From the NCBI GenBank assembly GCA_018242365.1, contig JAFECB010000006.1:168871-232870 (forward strand): DNA of 64,000 nt, read 5' to 3'. This document shows positions 34,052-42,775 of the stretch, piece after piece; the stretch's first letter is position 1; each line of letters begins with the position of its first letter. The notes under the pieces were generated by a model. The model had not been told where the DNA came from, did no database searches, and saw nothing but the letters and a program-made list of their open reading frames with translations. The stretch is from Pseudomonadota bacterium (GTDB lineage: Bacteria; Pseudomonadota; Gammaproteobacteria; Xanthomonadales; Xanthomonadaceae). The position numbers and the translations under genes are program-made.

Positions 34052-36793
34052 ATGCCTGATCCCCAATCCCCCCAGCAAGCGGGCTTGTTCGACCCGCCCA
34101 CCGCCACGACGCCGGCCTCGCCAGAGACCGAGGCTGCGCCCGTGGCTGACGCCGATGCCGTAGAAACACGCCTGCCGCTGCCCGAATTCCTCGATGCAGC
34201 TGCGCCAGCGACCGAAAGCGCGCGCAAGGGAGATGCCGCCGAGAGCACGCCCGCGCCGGCGACTCCCAAAGCACACACGCCCCTGTGGGCGCGCCTGCTG
34301 GGCTGGCTGCTCGATCCGTGGCTCAAGCTGGATATCGAAAACGGGGCGCATGTTTCGCCCGAATCCGAACGCCCGATCTGCTATGTGCTCGAAGACTACG
34401 GTCTGTCCAATGCGCTGATCCTGCAGCGCGCCTGCCGCGAAGCCGGGCTGCCCCTGCCACTGCAACCGATCGCCGGCGATCCACTCGGCCGCAAGCGCGC
34501 GTATGTCGCGCTGTCGCGCCGGCATGCCAATGCCCTCGGCCTGCTGCCGGGTGCCGAACACAAGACCCATTCCGGCTCGCTGGCGCGGCTGCTGCAAGCC
34601 CATCGCGACAAGCCCGCCCTGGACGTGCAACTGGTGCCCGTCTCCATCTTCGTCGGCCAGGCTCCCAAGCGCACCAGCGGCTGGTTCAGCGTGCTGTTCT
34701 CGGAAAACTGGACCCTGGTGGGCCGCTTCCGCCGCCTGCTGGCCATGCTGCTGAACGGGCGCGATACGCTGGTGCAGTTCGCGACCCCGATGTCGGTACG
34801 CACCGCACTGGCCGAAGACCTGCCGCCCGAGCGCGCGGTGCGCAAGGTCTCGCGCGTGCTGCGCACCCACTTCCGGCGCGTGCGCGAGGTGGTGATCGGC
34901 CCCGACCTGTCGACCCGGCGCATGCTGGCCGACCAGGTGCTGTCCGCGCCGCAGGTCAAGGACGCGATAGCCGACCAAGCCCGGCGCGACAAGGGCAAGC
35001 CCGAGGACGCCTGGAAGAAAGCCAACGCCTATTTCTGGGAAATCGCCGCCGACTATTCCAACACCGTGGTGCGTTCGGTCAGCTTCCTGCTGACCCCGGT
35101 GTGGAATCGGATTTATCGCGGCGTGCTGGTGCATCACCTCGACAAGTTCAAGCAGGACGCACCCGGCCACGAAGTGGTCTACGTGCCCAGCCACCGCAGC
35201 CACATGGACTACCTGCTGCTGAGCTACCTGCTGTACAGCCACGGCGTGGTGCCGCCGCATATCTTCGCCGGCATCAACCTCAACCTGCCGGTGGTGGGCA
35301 GCATCCTGCGCCGCAGCGGTGCGTTCTTCGCCCGCCGCAGCTTCAAGGGCAATGCGCTGTATTCGGCGGTGTTCCGCGAATACATGGCGCAGCTGGTGGC
35401 CGGGGGTTATTCGATCGAATACTTCATCGAAGGCGGGCGCTCGCGCACCGGCCGCCTGCTGCAACCCAAGGGCGGCTCGCTGGCGATGACGGTGCGCGCC
35501 TACCTGCGCCAGCCCACGCGCCCGATGTTGTTCCAGCCGGTCTACATCGGCTACGAAAAACTGATGGAAGGCCGCAGCTATCTGGATGAATTGTCCGGCA
35601 AGCCGAAGGAGAAGGAATCGATCTGGCAGCTGCTCTTCGGCATCCCCAAGGTGCTGCGCAGCAACTACGGGCAAGTGGTGGTGAACTTCGGCGAGCGCAT
35701 CCAGTTGGGCGACATCCTGGCCAGGCATGCGCCGGAGTGGGATGGCCAGCCGGTGGGCGACGACGAGAAGCCATCGTGGTTTGCGCGCACCGTCGATGCG
35801 CTGGCGCAGGAAATCCAGGTCAACGTCAATCGCGCCGCCGACGTCAACCCGATCAACCTGCTGGCGCTGGCGCTGCTGTCCACGCCCAAGCACGCGATCG
35901 GTGAAGCCGATTTGCTGGCCCAGATCGCGCTGTCCAAGACCCTGCTGGCCGAGGTGGCGTATTCGGACTGGGTGACGGTGACCCCGCACACCCCGGCGCA
36001 GATCATCGCCCATGGCGAAGACATCGGCCTGATCGAACGCACCGTGCACCCGCTAGGCGACGTGCTCGGCGTCGATGACGACAACGCGGTGCTGCTGAGT
36101 TATTTCCGCAACAACGTACTGCACCTGTTCACCGCCTCGTCGTGGATCGCGGTGTGCTTCCAGAACAACCGCCGCATGGGCCGCAAGCAGTTGCAGCAGA
36201 TCGGCCGCAGCCTGTATCCCTTCCTGCAGGCGGAATTGTTCCTGCCCTGGAACGAGGACGAATTCGCTTCGCGGATCGACCGCACCATCGAACTGTTCAT
36301 CCGCGAAGGCCTGCTGGAACAGGTCAGCGACGACGATGGCGGCATCCTGCAACGCAACGCCGGCCAGACCGATGAAGTGTTCCGCCTGCGCGCGCTGGGC
36401 CACACCCTGCAACAAGCGTTCGAGCGTTATTACATCGCCATCAGCGTGCTGGTGAAGAACGGCCCCGGCGTGCTTGGTGCCGGCGAACTGGAGAGCCTGT
36501 GCCAGCTCGCCGCGCAGCGGCTGTCGCTGCTGTATGCGCCGGCCGCCCCGGAGTTCTTCGACAAGGCCCTGTTCCGCAGCTTCATCCAGAAACTGCGCGA
36601 ACTGAAACTGGTCTGGCCCAATCCCGAGACCAGCAAACTGATGTTCGACGACCGCCTGAAAGCCTGGGCCAAGGACGCCCGCGTGGTGCTGGGCCGCGAA
36701 CTGCGCCATACCATCGAGAAAATCAGCCCGGATACGGGGCGCACGACGGGCGAGCAGCCGGCCGTGGGTGACACTTCGCCCACAGAGGACTGA
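34052..36793 (+). CDS. plsB: Glycerol-3-phosphate 1-O-acyltransferase PlsB
   Basis: 913 residues, slightly longer than the E. coli enzyme (807) because of an Ala/Pro-rich N-terminal extension (about 1-90). The acyltransferase motifs are present: HRSHMDYLLLSYLLYSHG (block 1, the HX4D catalytic pair), FARRSFKGNALYSAVFREY (block 2), FIEGGRSRTGRLLQPKGG (block 3) and the FQPVYIGYEKLMEG block. The enzyme makes lysophosphatidic acid from glycerol 3-phosphate at the inner membrane. An ATG at 34043 gives three more residues and cannot be excluded. A bidirectional terminator follows. Confidence 0.93.
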   Translation: MPDPQSPQQAGLFDPPTATTPASPETEAAPVADADAVETRLPLPEFLDAAAPATESARKGDAAESTPAPATPKAHTPLWARLLGWLLDPWLKLDIENGAHVSPESERPICYVLEDYGLSNALILQRACREAGLPLPLQPIAGDPLGRKRAYVALSRRHANALGLLPGAEHKTHSGSLARLLQAHRDKPALDVQLVPVSIFVGQAPKRTSGWFSVLFSENWTLVGRFRRLLAMLLNGRDTLVQFATPMSVRTALAEDLPPERAVRKVSRVLRTHFRRVREVVIGPDLSTRRMLADQVLSAPQVKDAIADQARRDKGKPEDAWKKANAYFWEIAADYSNTVVRSVSFLLTPVWNRIYRGVLVHHLDKFKQDAPGHEVVYVPSHRSHMDYLLLSYLLYSHGVVPPHIFAGINLNLPVVGSILRRSGAFFARRSFKGNALYSAVFREYMAQLVAGGYSIEYFIEGGRSRTGRLLQPKGGSLAMTVRAYLRQPTRPMLFQPVYIGYEKLMEGRSYLDELSGKPKEKESIWQLLFGIPKVLRSNYGQVVVNFGERIQLGDILARHAPEWDGQPVGDDEKPSWFARTVDALAQEIQVNVNRAADVNPINLLALALLSTPKHAIGEADLLAQIALSKTLLAEVAYSDWVTVTPHTPAQIIAHGEDIGLIERTVHPLGDVLGVDDDNAVLLSYFRNNVLHLFTASSWIAVCFQNNRRMGRKQLQQIGRSLYPFLQAELFLPWNEDEFASRIDRTIELFIREGLLEQVSDDDGGILQRNAGQTDEVFRLRALGHTLQQAFERYYIAISVLVKNGPGVLGAGELESLCQLAAQRLSLLYAPAAPEFFDKALFRSFIQKLRELKLVWPNPETSKLMFDDRLKAWAKDARVVLGRELRHTIEKISPDTGRTTGEQPAVGDTSPTED

Positions 36794-36799
36794 AACGAA

Positions 36800-36819
36800 A
36801 ACGGGGCCGAAGCCCCGTT
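36800..36819. terminator. Bidirectional terminator between plsB and the RCC1-like gene
   Basis: The stem AACGGGGC / GCCCCGTT with loop CGAA lies seven bases after the plsB stop. On the minus strand the hairpin is followed by a T-rich tail (CGTTTTCGTTTC), so it can also end the convergent RCC1-like gene. Confidence 0.75.
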
Positions 36820-36845
36820 CTCGTCCTTCCTCAAGAATTGCCGTA

Positions 36846-38534
36846 TCAGGGCGTACCGCCCCAGCAAGTGCGGCTGCCATCGTCGCGCACTGCGCAAGTT
36901 TGCGTGTAGGACGCGCTGACATGCACGAAGCGTCCGGCCGGTGGCGTTGCCTGCCCGTGGGCGTTGCTGCCCCAGCAGGCCAACTCGCCGCTGTCGCGGA
37001 TCGCACAGGCGTGTTCTTCACCGACCGACAGTGCCTTGAAGCCACCGGCCGGAACCGGCGTGGCCGCCATCGCGCCACCCCAGCACACCAGGTTGCCGTT
37101 CGGGCGCAGGCCGCAGCTGAATTGGTCGCCTTCACCAATGGCCAGCCAGCTGCCACCCGGCACCGTAGTGGCACCCGTGCCGCTGTATCCCCAGCAGCGG
37201 GCGCTGCCATCATTGACGATGCCGCAACCGTGGAAAGAACCCCGGCTGAGTTGGCGGTAATGCATGCCGATTCCGAACGGTAGCAGCGCCGGCGTGGTTT
37301 GCCCGTAGTTGTTCAAGCCCCAGCATCCGTACCCGCCGGTGCCCGTCAGGGCACAGCCACCCAGGCTGCCAACGCGCATGTCGGCGTACTGACCGCTCGG
37401 CGGGCTGGCGCGGTTGACATCGTTGAAGCCCCAGCACGAAAGCAGACCGGTTGCGGAACGCGCGCAACTGAACGCACCGCCCGCACCCACGTCGGCAAAG
37501 CTGCCCGCAGGTGGCGTGGCTTCGCCGCTGCCATTGCTGCCCGAACACACCAGGCTGCCATCGGCGTCCAGATCGCAGGCGTGTGCGTAACCTGCGGCGA
37601 CCGTGCCCATCCCGAACGGGCCGCGCGGCGCATTGAGTTGCCCGTAGGTGTTGTCGCCCCAGCAGACCGCGCGACCATCCACGGTCAATGCGCAGGTGTG
37701 CTGGTAGCCGGCCGTCACCGCGATATAGCGGTTCATCCTTGACAGGGGCGGGCGGGACTGGCCATTGCTGTTGCCGCCGCCGCAAGCCACGGTGCCACCC
37801 ACGTTCAAGCCACAGGTGTGCTCGTCACCCGCCGCCAGCGCCGTCAGTGTTTGCCCCGTGGGCACACTGCCCGCAAGTCCATTGCCCCAGCATATGGCGC
37901 TGCCATCTGCGCGCACGCCGCAGGTATGAAAAGACCCGGCAGCCATTTGAATGAATCGCTCATTGGCGGGCACCGTGGTGCCGCCATTGGCGTTGGACCC
38001 CCAGCACTGCGCGACGCCATCGGCACGCAAGCCACAGGTATGCTCGGCACCTGCGGTCAATGCCACGAACAGTTGCTTGGGCGGTTGGGTTTCGCCGGCG
38101 ACATTACGCCCCCAGCAAGCAACGGTGCCGCTGGCACGCAGGCCGCAGACGTGCACATTGCCGGAAGCAAGCGCCACGAATCGCGTGTTCGAAGGCACCA
38201 TCAATTGTCCGTAGCTGTTGTCACCCCAGCACACGGCAACACCATCCGAGCGCAGGCCACAGCTGTGGTATGCACCCACCGTTACCGCCGTGAAAATGCC
38301 TTTTGTCGGCGGCGTGCTTTCCCCAGCCGTATTGCTGCCCCAGCACGCCACGGAACCATCCTGGCGAATCGCGCAACTGTGGTTGCCACCCGCTGCCAAC
38401 GCCACCATCCGTCCGCGCCCGTCCGGAATCGCGCCCGAACTGGTCTGCGCCTGCGCCATCGGCACCCATGCCAAGCCCGCCACGGCCAGCCACAGGGCAC
38501 CGAGGCCGGCTTTCCACATCGAACCCTTGTTCAT
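36846..38534 (-). CDS. Secreted RCC1-like repeat protein
   Basis: 562 residues from the ATG at 38534, preceded by GAGAG. A signal peptide (about 1-29, ending AQA) is followed by 14 repeats of about 37 residues with the pattern H-T-C-G-L-R-x-D-G-x-A-x-C-W-G-x-N. This is the RCC1 beta-propeller blade pattern, and nearly every repeat has two Cys about ten residues apart, which could form disulphides outside the cytoplasm. Fourteen blades are enough for two seven-bladed propellers (inference). The function is unknown. It is convergent with plsB. Confidence 0.82.
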   Translation of the reverse strand: MNKGSMWKAGLGALWLAVAGLAWVPMAQAQTSSGAIPDGRGRMVALAAGGNHSCAIRQDGSVACWGSNTAGESTPPTKGIFTAVTVGAYHSCGLRSDGVAVCWGDNSYGQLMVPSNTRFVALASGNVHVCGLRASGTVACWGRNVAGETQPPKQLFVALTAGAEHTCGLRADGVAQCWGSNANGGTTVPANERFIQMAAGSFHTCGVRADGSAICWGNGLAGSVPTGQTLTALAAGDEHTCGLNVGGTVACGGGNSNGQSRPPLSRMNRYIAVTAGYQHTCALTVDGRAVCWGDNTYGQLNAPRGPFGMGTVAAGYAHACDLDADGSLVCSGSNGSGEATPPAGSFADVGAGGAFSCARSATGLLSCWGFNDVNRASPPSGQYADMRVGSLGGCALTGTGGYGCWGLNNYGQTTPALLPFGIGMHYRQLSRGSFHGCGIVNDGSARCWGYSGTGATTVPGGSWLAIGEGDQFSCGLRPNGNLVCWGGAMAATPVPAGGFKALSVGEEHACAIRDSGELACWGSNAHGQATPPAGRFVHVSASYTQTCAVRDDGSRTCWGGTP

Positions 38535-38664
38535 CACACGCTCTCGCTGACACCGGCGAAGGCCGGCTTCCCGAGGTCTAGCGGGAAACAGGGAGGCGAG
38601 AGGACATCACATCGGTGGAAAGAACCTGCATGCGGCTTGCGGCGATCCGTTCATCGCTACCGGG

Positions 38665-38883
38665 TCAGGCCGGCTCATCCGGGATCAGCAGGTTGTCGAT
38701 CCAGGCGATCTGGTCCTTCAGCCGCAGCTTGCGCTTCTTCATCCGCTTGAGCAGCAGCTCATCGGACTGCAAATCGGATTGCAGGCGGACGATCGCCTCG
38801 TCGAGGTCGCGGTGCTCCTCGCGCAGCTCCATCACCAGCCGCGCCAGTTTGGCCAGTTCACTGGATTCGAGCATTCGGCCCAT
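38665..38883 (-). CDS. YdcH/DUF465 family small protein
   Basis: 72 residues starting MGRMLESSELAKL. The sequence is a long charged helix with the family C-terminal motif LLKRMKKRKLRLKDQIAWIDN. DUF465 proteins are short coiled-coil proteins of unknown function in proteobacteria. An internal ATG at 38874 would give 69 residues and fits equally well. A much longer frame on this strand runs on through the ttcA gene and is a shadow. It is divergent from ttcA, with 63 bases between them. Confidence 0.72.
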   Translation of the reverse strand: MGRMLESSELAKLARLVMELREEHRDLDEAIVRLQSDLQSDELLLKRMKKRKLRLKDQIAWIDNLLIPDEPA

Positions 38884-38946
38884 GACCAGAGCATAGCGCG
38901 TCCACCGACCGCAGGTATTCGACCGGCGCAGGTAAAATGATGGCGA

Positions 38947-39864
38947 ATGAACATCCTGCCGATTCTCGACTCCGCTCCCCAGTCCGCTCACCAGCCCGCT
39001 TCGGAGTCCGCCGCCCGCGCCAAGCGCGAAGCCGACAAGCTGGCCAAGCGCCTGCGCCACCAGGTCGGCCGCGCGATTGCCGACTTCGGCATGATCGAAG
39101 AGGGCGACAAGGTGATGGTCTGCCTGTCCGGCGGCAAGGACAGCTACACCTTGCTGGACGTGCTGCTGCAACTGCAGAAGAAGGCGCCGGTGCGATTCTC
39201 GATCACCGCCGTCAACCTCGACCAGAAGCAGCCGGGTTTTCCCGAACATGTGCTGCCCGAGTACCTGAAATCGATCGGGGTGGACTTCCACATCATCGAG
39301 CAGGACACCTATTCGGTCGTCACCCGGGTGATCCCGGAAGGCAAGACGATGTGCTCGCTGTGTTCGCGGCTGCGCCGCGGCGCGCTGTACACCTATGCCG
39401 AGGATCACGGCTTCACCAAGATCGCGCTCGGCCATCATCGTGATGACCTGGTCAACACGTTTTTCCTGAACCTGTTCTTCCACGCCAAGCTCTCCGGCAT
39501 GCCGCCCAAGTTGCTGTCCGATGACGGCAAGCACGTCGTGATCCGCCCGCTGGCCTATGTGCGCGAGGCCGACATCGAGCTGTACGCCGAGGCCAAGGGT
39601 TTTCCGATCATTCCCTGCAACCTGTGCGGTTCGCAGGAAAACCTGCAACGCAAGCAGGTCAAGAAGATGCTGGCGCAGTGGGAAAAGGACACGCCGGGTC
39701 GCGTCGAAACCATGGCGCGGGCGCTGGGCGATATCCGGCCTTCGCAATTGAGCGATCCCAAGCTGTTCGATTTTCTTGCGCTGGGCAAACGCGGCGATAC
39801 GGCGCTGCCGGATGCGCACGCATGGCTGTCCGGTGGCGAGGATCAGCACGACCACCAGCCGTAA
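38947..39864 (+). CDS. ttcA: tRNA 2-thiocytidine(32) synthetase TtcA
   Basis: 305 residues. The PP-loop SGGKDS is at 61-66, and the two cysteine motifs for the Fe-S cluster are CSLC (136-139) and CNLCGS (224-229). The segment [26 protein letters not shown] is typical of TtcA. The enzyme adds sulphur to C32 of certain tRNAs in the cytoplasm, using ATP and a [4Fe-4S] cluster. The N-terminal 30 residues are variable. A REP pair separates it from rdgC. Confidence 0.93.
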   Translation: MNILPILDSAPQSAHQPASESAARAKREADKLAKRLRHQVGRAIADFGMIEEGDKVMVCLSGGKDSYTLLDVLLQLQKKAPVRFSITAVNLDQKQPGFPEHVLPEYLKSIGVDFHIIEQDTYSVVTRVIPEGKTMCSLCSRLRRGALYTYAEDHGFTKIALGHHRDDLVNTFFLNLFFHAKLSGMPPKLLSDDGKHVVIRPLAYVREADIELYAEAKGFPIIPCNLCGSQENLQRKQVKKMLAQWEKDTPGRVETMARALGDIRPSQLSDPKLFDFLALGKRGDTALPDAHAWLSGGEDQHDHQP

Positions 39865-39880
39865 CCCGTTCATTCCCCCT

Positions 39881-39937
39881 GCAGGAGCGCACCGCAGGGG
39901 CGCGAAATAAAGTCGCGCCCCTGCGGTGCGCTCCTAC
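39881..39937. repeat. REP inverted pair between ttcA and rdgC
   Basis: A direct REP copy at 39881-39905 and an inverted copy at 39913-39937 face each other across seven bases. Together they form a near-perfect hairpin with a stem of about 24 bases. It lies 17 bases after ttcA, in a place where it could protect or end the ttcA message. Confidence 0.85.
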
Positions 39938-39963
39938 GTGGCGACTAACCTATTGGATCCCGC

Positions 39964-40869
39964 ATGTTCTTCCGCAATCTCACCCTGTTCCGCTTCCCCA
40001 CCACGCTCGACCTCACCGACCTCGAGCAACAACTCGGCGACTGCGCGCTCAAGCCGGTCGGCGCGCTGGAGCTGTCCTCGCGCGGTTTCATCCCGCCGAT
40101 GGGCCAGCACTACGCCGCCTTCCAGCACGCCTGCGACGACGCGCTCTGGCTGACCGTCGGCGGCGAGGACAAACTGCTGCCCGGCGCGGTGGTCAATGAC
40201 TTGCTGCAAAAGAAACTGGCGGCGATCGAGGAAAAGGAAGGCCGCAAACCCGGTGGCCGCACCCGCAAGCGGATCAAGGACGAGCTCATCACCGAGCTGC
40301 TACCGCGCGCCTTCGTGCGGCCGGTGCGCACCGATGCGCTGATCGATACGCAGCACGGTGTGATCGCGGTGGACACCTCATCGCGCAAGAGTGCCGAGTC
40401 CGTGGTCTCGGAAGTGCGCCGCGCACTGGGCAGTTTCCCGGCGCTGCCGCTGAATGCCGAGACCGCACCGCGCGCGATCCTGACCGGCTGGATCGCTGGC
40501 GATCCGCTGCCCGACGGCTTGGCGCTCGGCGATGAATGCGAACTGCGCGATCCCACCGACACCGGCGCGGTGGTGAAGGTGCAGCGCATGGATCTGTCCG
40601 GTGACGAAATCGCCAAGCATCTGGAATCCGGCAAGCAGGTGACGCGCTTGGCGCTGACCCTCGATGACCACGTCAGCTTCGTCATCGGCGAGGACTTGAT
40701 CGTGCGCAAGTTCAAGCTGCTCGACGGCGCGGTGGATCAGGTCGAAGCCAATGGCGATGACGACATCGTCGCCGAACTGGAGACCCGCTTCGCATTGATG
40801 GCAGGTGAGTTCAAGCGCCTGTTTGCGGTGCTGGAGAAGGCCTTCAAACTCAGCAAGGCCGACGCCTGA
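39964..40869 (+). CDS. rdgC: Recombination-associated protein RdgC
   Basis: 301 residues, the normal length. The N-terminus MFFRNLTLFRFPTT, the segments GALELSSRGFIPPMG and KKLAAIEEKEGRKPGGRTRKRIKDE, and the C-terminal FKLLDGAVDQVEANGDDDIVAELETRF are conserved in RdgC. The protein is a ring-shaped DNA-binding dimer that limits RecA activity. It is transcribed after the REP hairpin that follows ttcA, and may have its own promoter. Confidence 0.93.
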   Translation: MFFRNLTLFRFPTTLDLTDLEQQLGDCALKPVGALELSSRGFIPPMGQHYAAFQHACDDALWLTVGGEDKLLPGAVVNDLLQKKLAAIEEKEGRKPGGRTRKRIKDELITELLPRAFVRPVRTDALIDTQHGVIAVDTSSRKSAESVVSEVRRALGSFPALPLNAETAPRAILTGWIAGDPLPDGLALGDECELRDPTDTGAVVKVQRMDLSGDEIAKHLESGKQVTRLALTLDDHVSFVIGEDLIVRKFKLLDGAVDQVEANGDDDIVAELETRFALMAGEFKRLFAVLEKAFKLSKADA

Positions 40870-40940
40870 GCCGCGGCTTTGCCTCGCCCGCGACGGGTAT
40901 ACACTCGCCCTGTCCGTTTCCGGACTTGGGGAGTCTCGGC

Positions 40941-41312
40941 ATGAACCTGAAACTACTGGTGTTGGTGGTCGGTGTGCTGGCCTGTGCTTCCGCAGCGGCA
41001 CAGTCGCGGGGCGACTGGGTCCTCGGGCAATGGCGCGGCGGCAATTACTGGTTCCCGGGCGTGGTGCAGTCGCATGTCGGCGACAAGGTCACCATCCTGT
41101 ATGACGACGGCACCCGCGAAACCCTGTCCAGCAAACTCGTCCGCCCCTACACATGGACGCTGGGCACGCGCGTGGACTGCCGCTGGCAGGGCGGCACGAC
41201 CTGGTATCCAGGCAAGATCACCGGCGTGAGCAAGGACGGCACCCGCATCGACATCCTCTATGACGATGGCGACCGCGAGAACATCGCCACCGGCGGCTGT
41301 CGCTCGCACTAG
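40941..41312 (+). CDS. Secreted protein with tandem Tudor/agenet-like domains
   Basis: 123 residues from the ATG at 40941. A signal peptide (MNLKLLVLVVGVLACASAAAQ) is followed by two similar units of about 50 residues. The first contains WRGGNYWFPGVVQSHVGDKVTILYDDGTRE in overlapping parts, and the second WQGGTTWYPGKITG and RIDILYDDGDREN. The pattern W-x-G-G-x-x-W-Y/F-P-G...I-L-Y-D-D-G is that of Tudor/agenet-type SH3-fold barrels. In eukaryotes such domains bind modified peptides, but here the protein is exported and its ligand is unknown. GGGGAG lies upstream. It is followed two bases later by the YgjP-like gene. Confidence 0.7.
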   Translation: MNLKLLVLVVGVLACASAAAQSRGDWVLGQWRGGNYWFPGVVQSHVGDKVTILYDDGTRETLSSKLVRPYTWTLGTRVDCRWQGGTTWYPGKITGVSKDGTRIDILYDDGDRENIATGGCRSH

Positions 41313-41314
41313 GC

Positions 41315-42112
41315 ATGCATTCCCTGTTGCGCTTGCTGCGGGCTGCACGTGCAGCACCGGGGAGTTCCGCCGTCCAGCACGACCGCATCGACCTCGTGCT
41401 GGATGATGGCAGGCGTCTTGACGTCGCACTGCGGCGCGATCCGCGTGCACGCCGCATCAAGCTCAGCGTGGACGAACGCGGCGCACGACTGACCTTGCCG
41501 ATGCGCGCCAGCCGCGTCGCCGGTGATCGCTTCCTGCACGAACATCGTGACTGGCTCACGCAGCAGCTCGCCGCCCAAGCGCTTGCCGCTGGCATGGCCC
41601 TGCGCCGCGATCACACATCGTCACTGCCCCTGCATGGTTCCGACGTGCCATTGCGATGGGAACGCGGGCGCACGACCCGGCTGGATCTGGCCGATGACGG
41701 CTGCCTGCACTTCAGCACGCCCACCCATGCCGGCGATCCCGCACTGCGTCGCGCACTGAAGGATTTCTACGAGGCCCGCGCACGCGCCGCGGTCGGACAA
41801 TGGCTGCCGCGCTACGTGCCGGGCCTGCCGCGCGCACCCCGCCGAATCGTTTTCAAGCGCACATCGTCACTGTGGGGCTCGATGGCGCCCGACGGCACCA
41901 TGGCGCTGGACCTGGCGCTGCCCCTTGCGCGCCCTGCGGCGTTCGAATACGTCCTGGTGCATGAGCTCTGCCATCTGTTGCAGGCCAATCATTCGCCGCG
42001 CTTCTGGCGCGAAGTGGAGGCCCGCTTCCCGGACTGGCGGCGGGAACGCGAGTACCTGCGTGGCGAAGGACGCACCCTGAAGGCCCGTCTGCGCGGCCTG
42101 CTGGCCGGTTGA
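41315..42112 (+). CDS. YgjP-type metallopeptidase (DUF45, SprT-like)
   Basis: 265 residues. The zinc motif is VLVHELCHLLQANHSPRFWREVEARFPDWR near 210-240, with HExxH and the third ligand His of the NHS segment. The N-terminal part has RRDPRARRIKLSVDERGARLTLP, typical of the family, and RIVFKRTSSLWGSMAPDGTMALD precedes the active site. These are predicted cytoplasmic zinc proteases of unknown substrate. The ATG at 41315 is two bases after the stop of the Tudor-like gene, so the two are probably one operon. Confidence 0.82.
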   Translation: MHSLLRLLRAARAAPGSSAVQHDRIDLVLDDGRRLDVALRRDPRARRIKLSVDERGARLTLPMRASRVAGDRFLHEHRDWLTQQLAAQALAAGMALRRDHTSSLPLHGSDVPLRWERGRTTRLDLADDGCLHFSTPTHAGDPALRRALKDFYEARARAAVGQWLPRYVPGLPRAPRRIVFKRTSSLWGSMAPDGTMALDLALPLARPAAFEYVLVHELCHLLQANHSPRFWREVEARFPDWRREREYLRGEGRTLKARLRGLLAG

Positions 42113-42166
42113 AGCGGGGATCGACGTTCCAATACTCGTCCCTTCCAATCCACTCGAGACGTCCAC

Positions 42167-42682
42167 ATGAAGTCCACGCCCCGCTGCATCCTCGCACTGG
42201 CCATCAGCGCACTCGTCCTCACCTTGCCCGCATGCAAGAAAGCCCAGGATGCGGCGGTCAATGCCGCGATCGAGCATGCCACCGGCGCCAAGGTCGAGCG
42301 CAACGGCAATGAAGTCACGGTGAAGACCGCACAGGGCGATGTGCATTTCGCCTCCACCGAGAATGGTGGCAGCGTTTCGCTACCGGCCAGCTTCCCCAAG
42401 GATGTCCAGTTGCCGGCCCAGTACAAAGTCAACAGCGTGATGGAGACCGGCGGCGCGCAGATCGTTTCCCTGTCGACCCAGGATGCAATGGACACCTTGT
42501 TCAATTCGCTGTCCAGCGGCATGGAAGGCAAGGGCTGGAAGCGCGAACTGGCGACGCAGACCAGTGATGGCGGCGCGCTGTCGTTCAGCAAGGACAACCA
42601 CAACGTGGCGTATTACATCGCCAGGAACGAGAACGGCAGCACCGACCTGAACATCAACGTCTCGGCGGCCACCCAGCAGTAG
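42167..42682 (+). CDS. Lipoprotein of unknown function
   Basis: 171 residues. A signal peptide ends in LTLPAC (Cys near 23), and KK follows the Cys. The mature part has short beta-like segments (NEVTVKTAQGDVHF, GGSVSLPASFPKDVQLP) and ends in NAYY-like and DLNINVSAATQQ sequences. It has no domain I recognise. The segment KVNSVMETGGAQIVSLSTQD suggests a small beta-sandwich. It follows the YgjP-like gene on the same strand, with 54 bases between them. Confidence 0.6.
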   Translation: MKSTPRCILALAISALVLTLPACKKAQDAAVNAAIEHATGAKVERNGNEVTVKTAQGDVHFASTENGGSVSLPASFPKDVQLPAQYKVNSVMETGGAQIVSLSTQDAMDTLFNSLSSGMEGKGWKRELATQTSDGGALSFSKDNHNVAYYIARNENGSTDLNINVSAATQQ

Positions 42683-42775
42683 GCGTTGCACGGGACACGC
42701 AACGACAACGCGCCAGGGATCGGCGCACCTTCGTTGCCGCGATGAATCGGCCCGCGTTGCCGTGCATGCAAGCAT

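Noticed and set aside
38665..39873. A 402-residue minus-strand frame containing the YdcH-like protein
   Set aside because: Only the last 72 residues match a family; the rest lies opposite ttcA and is a shadow.
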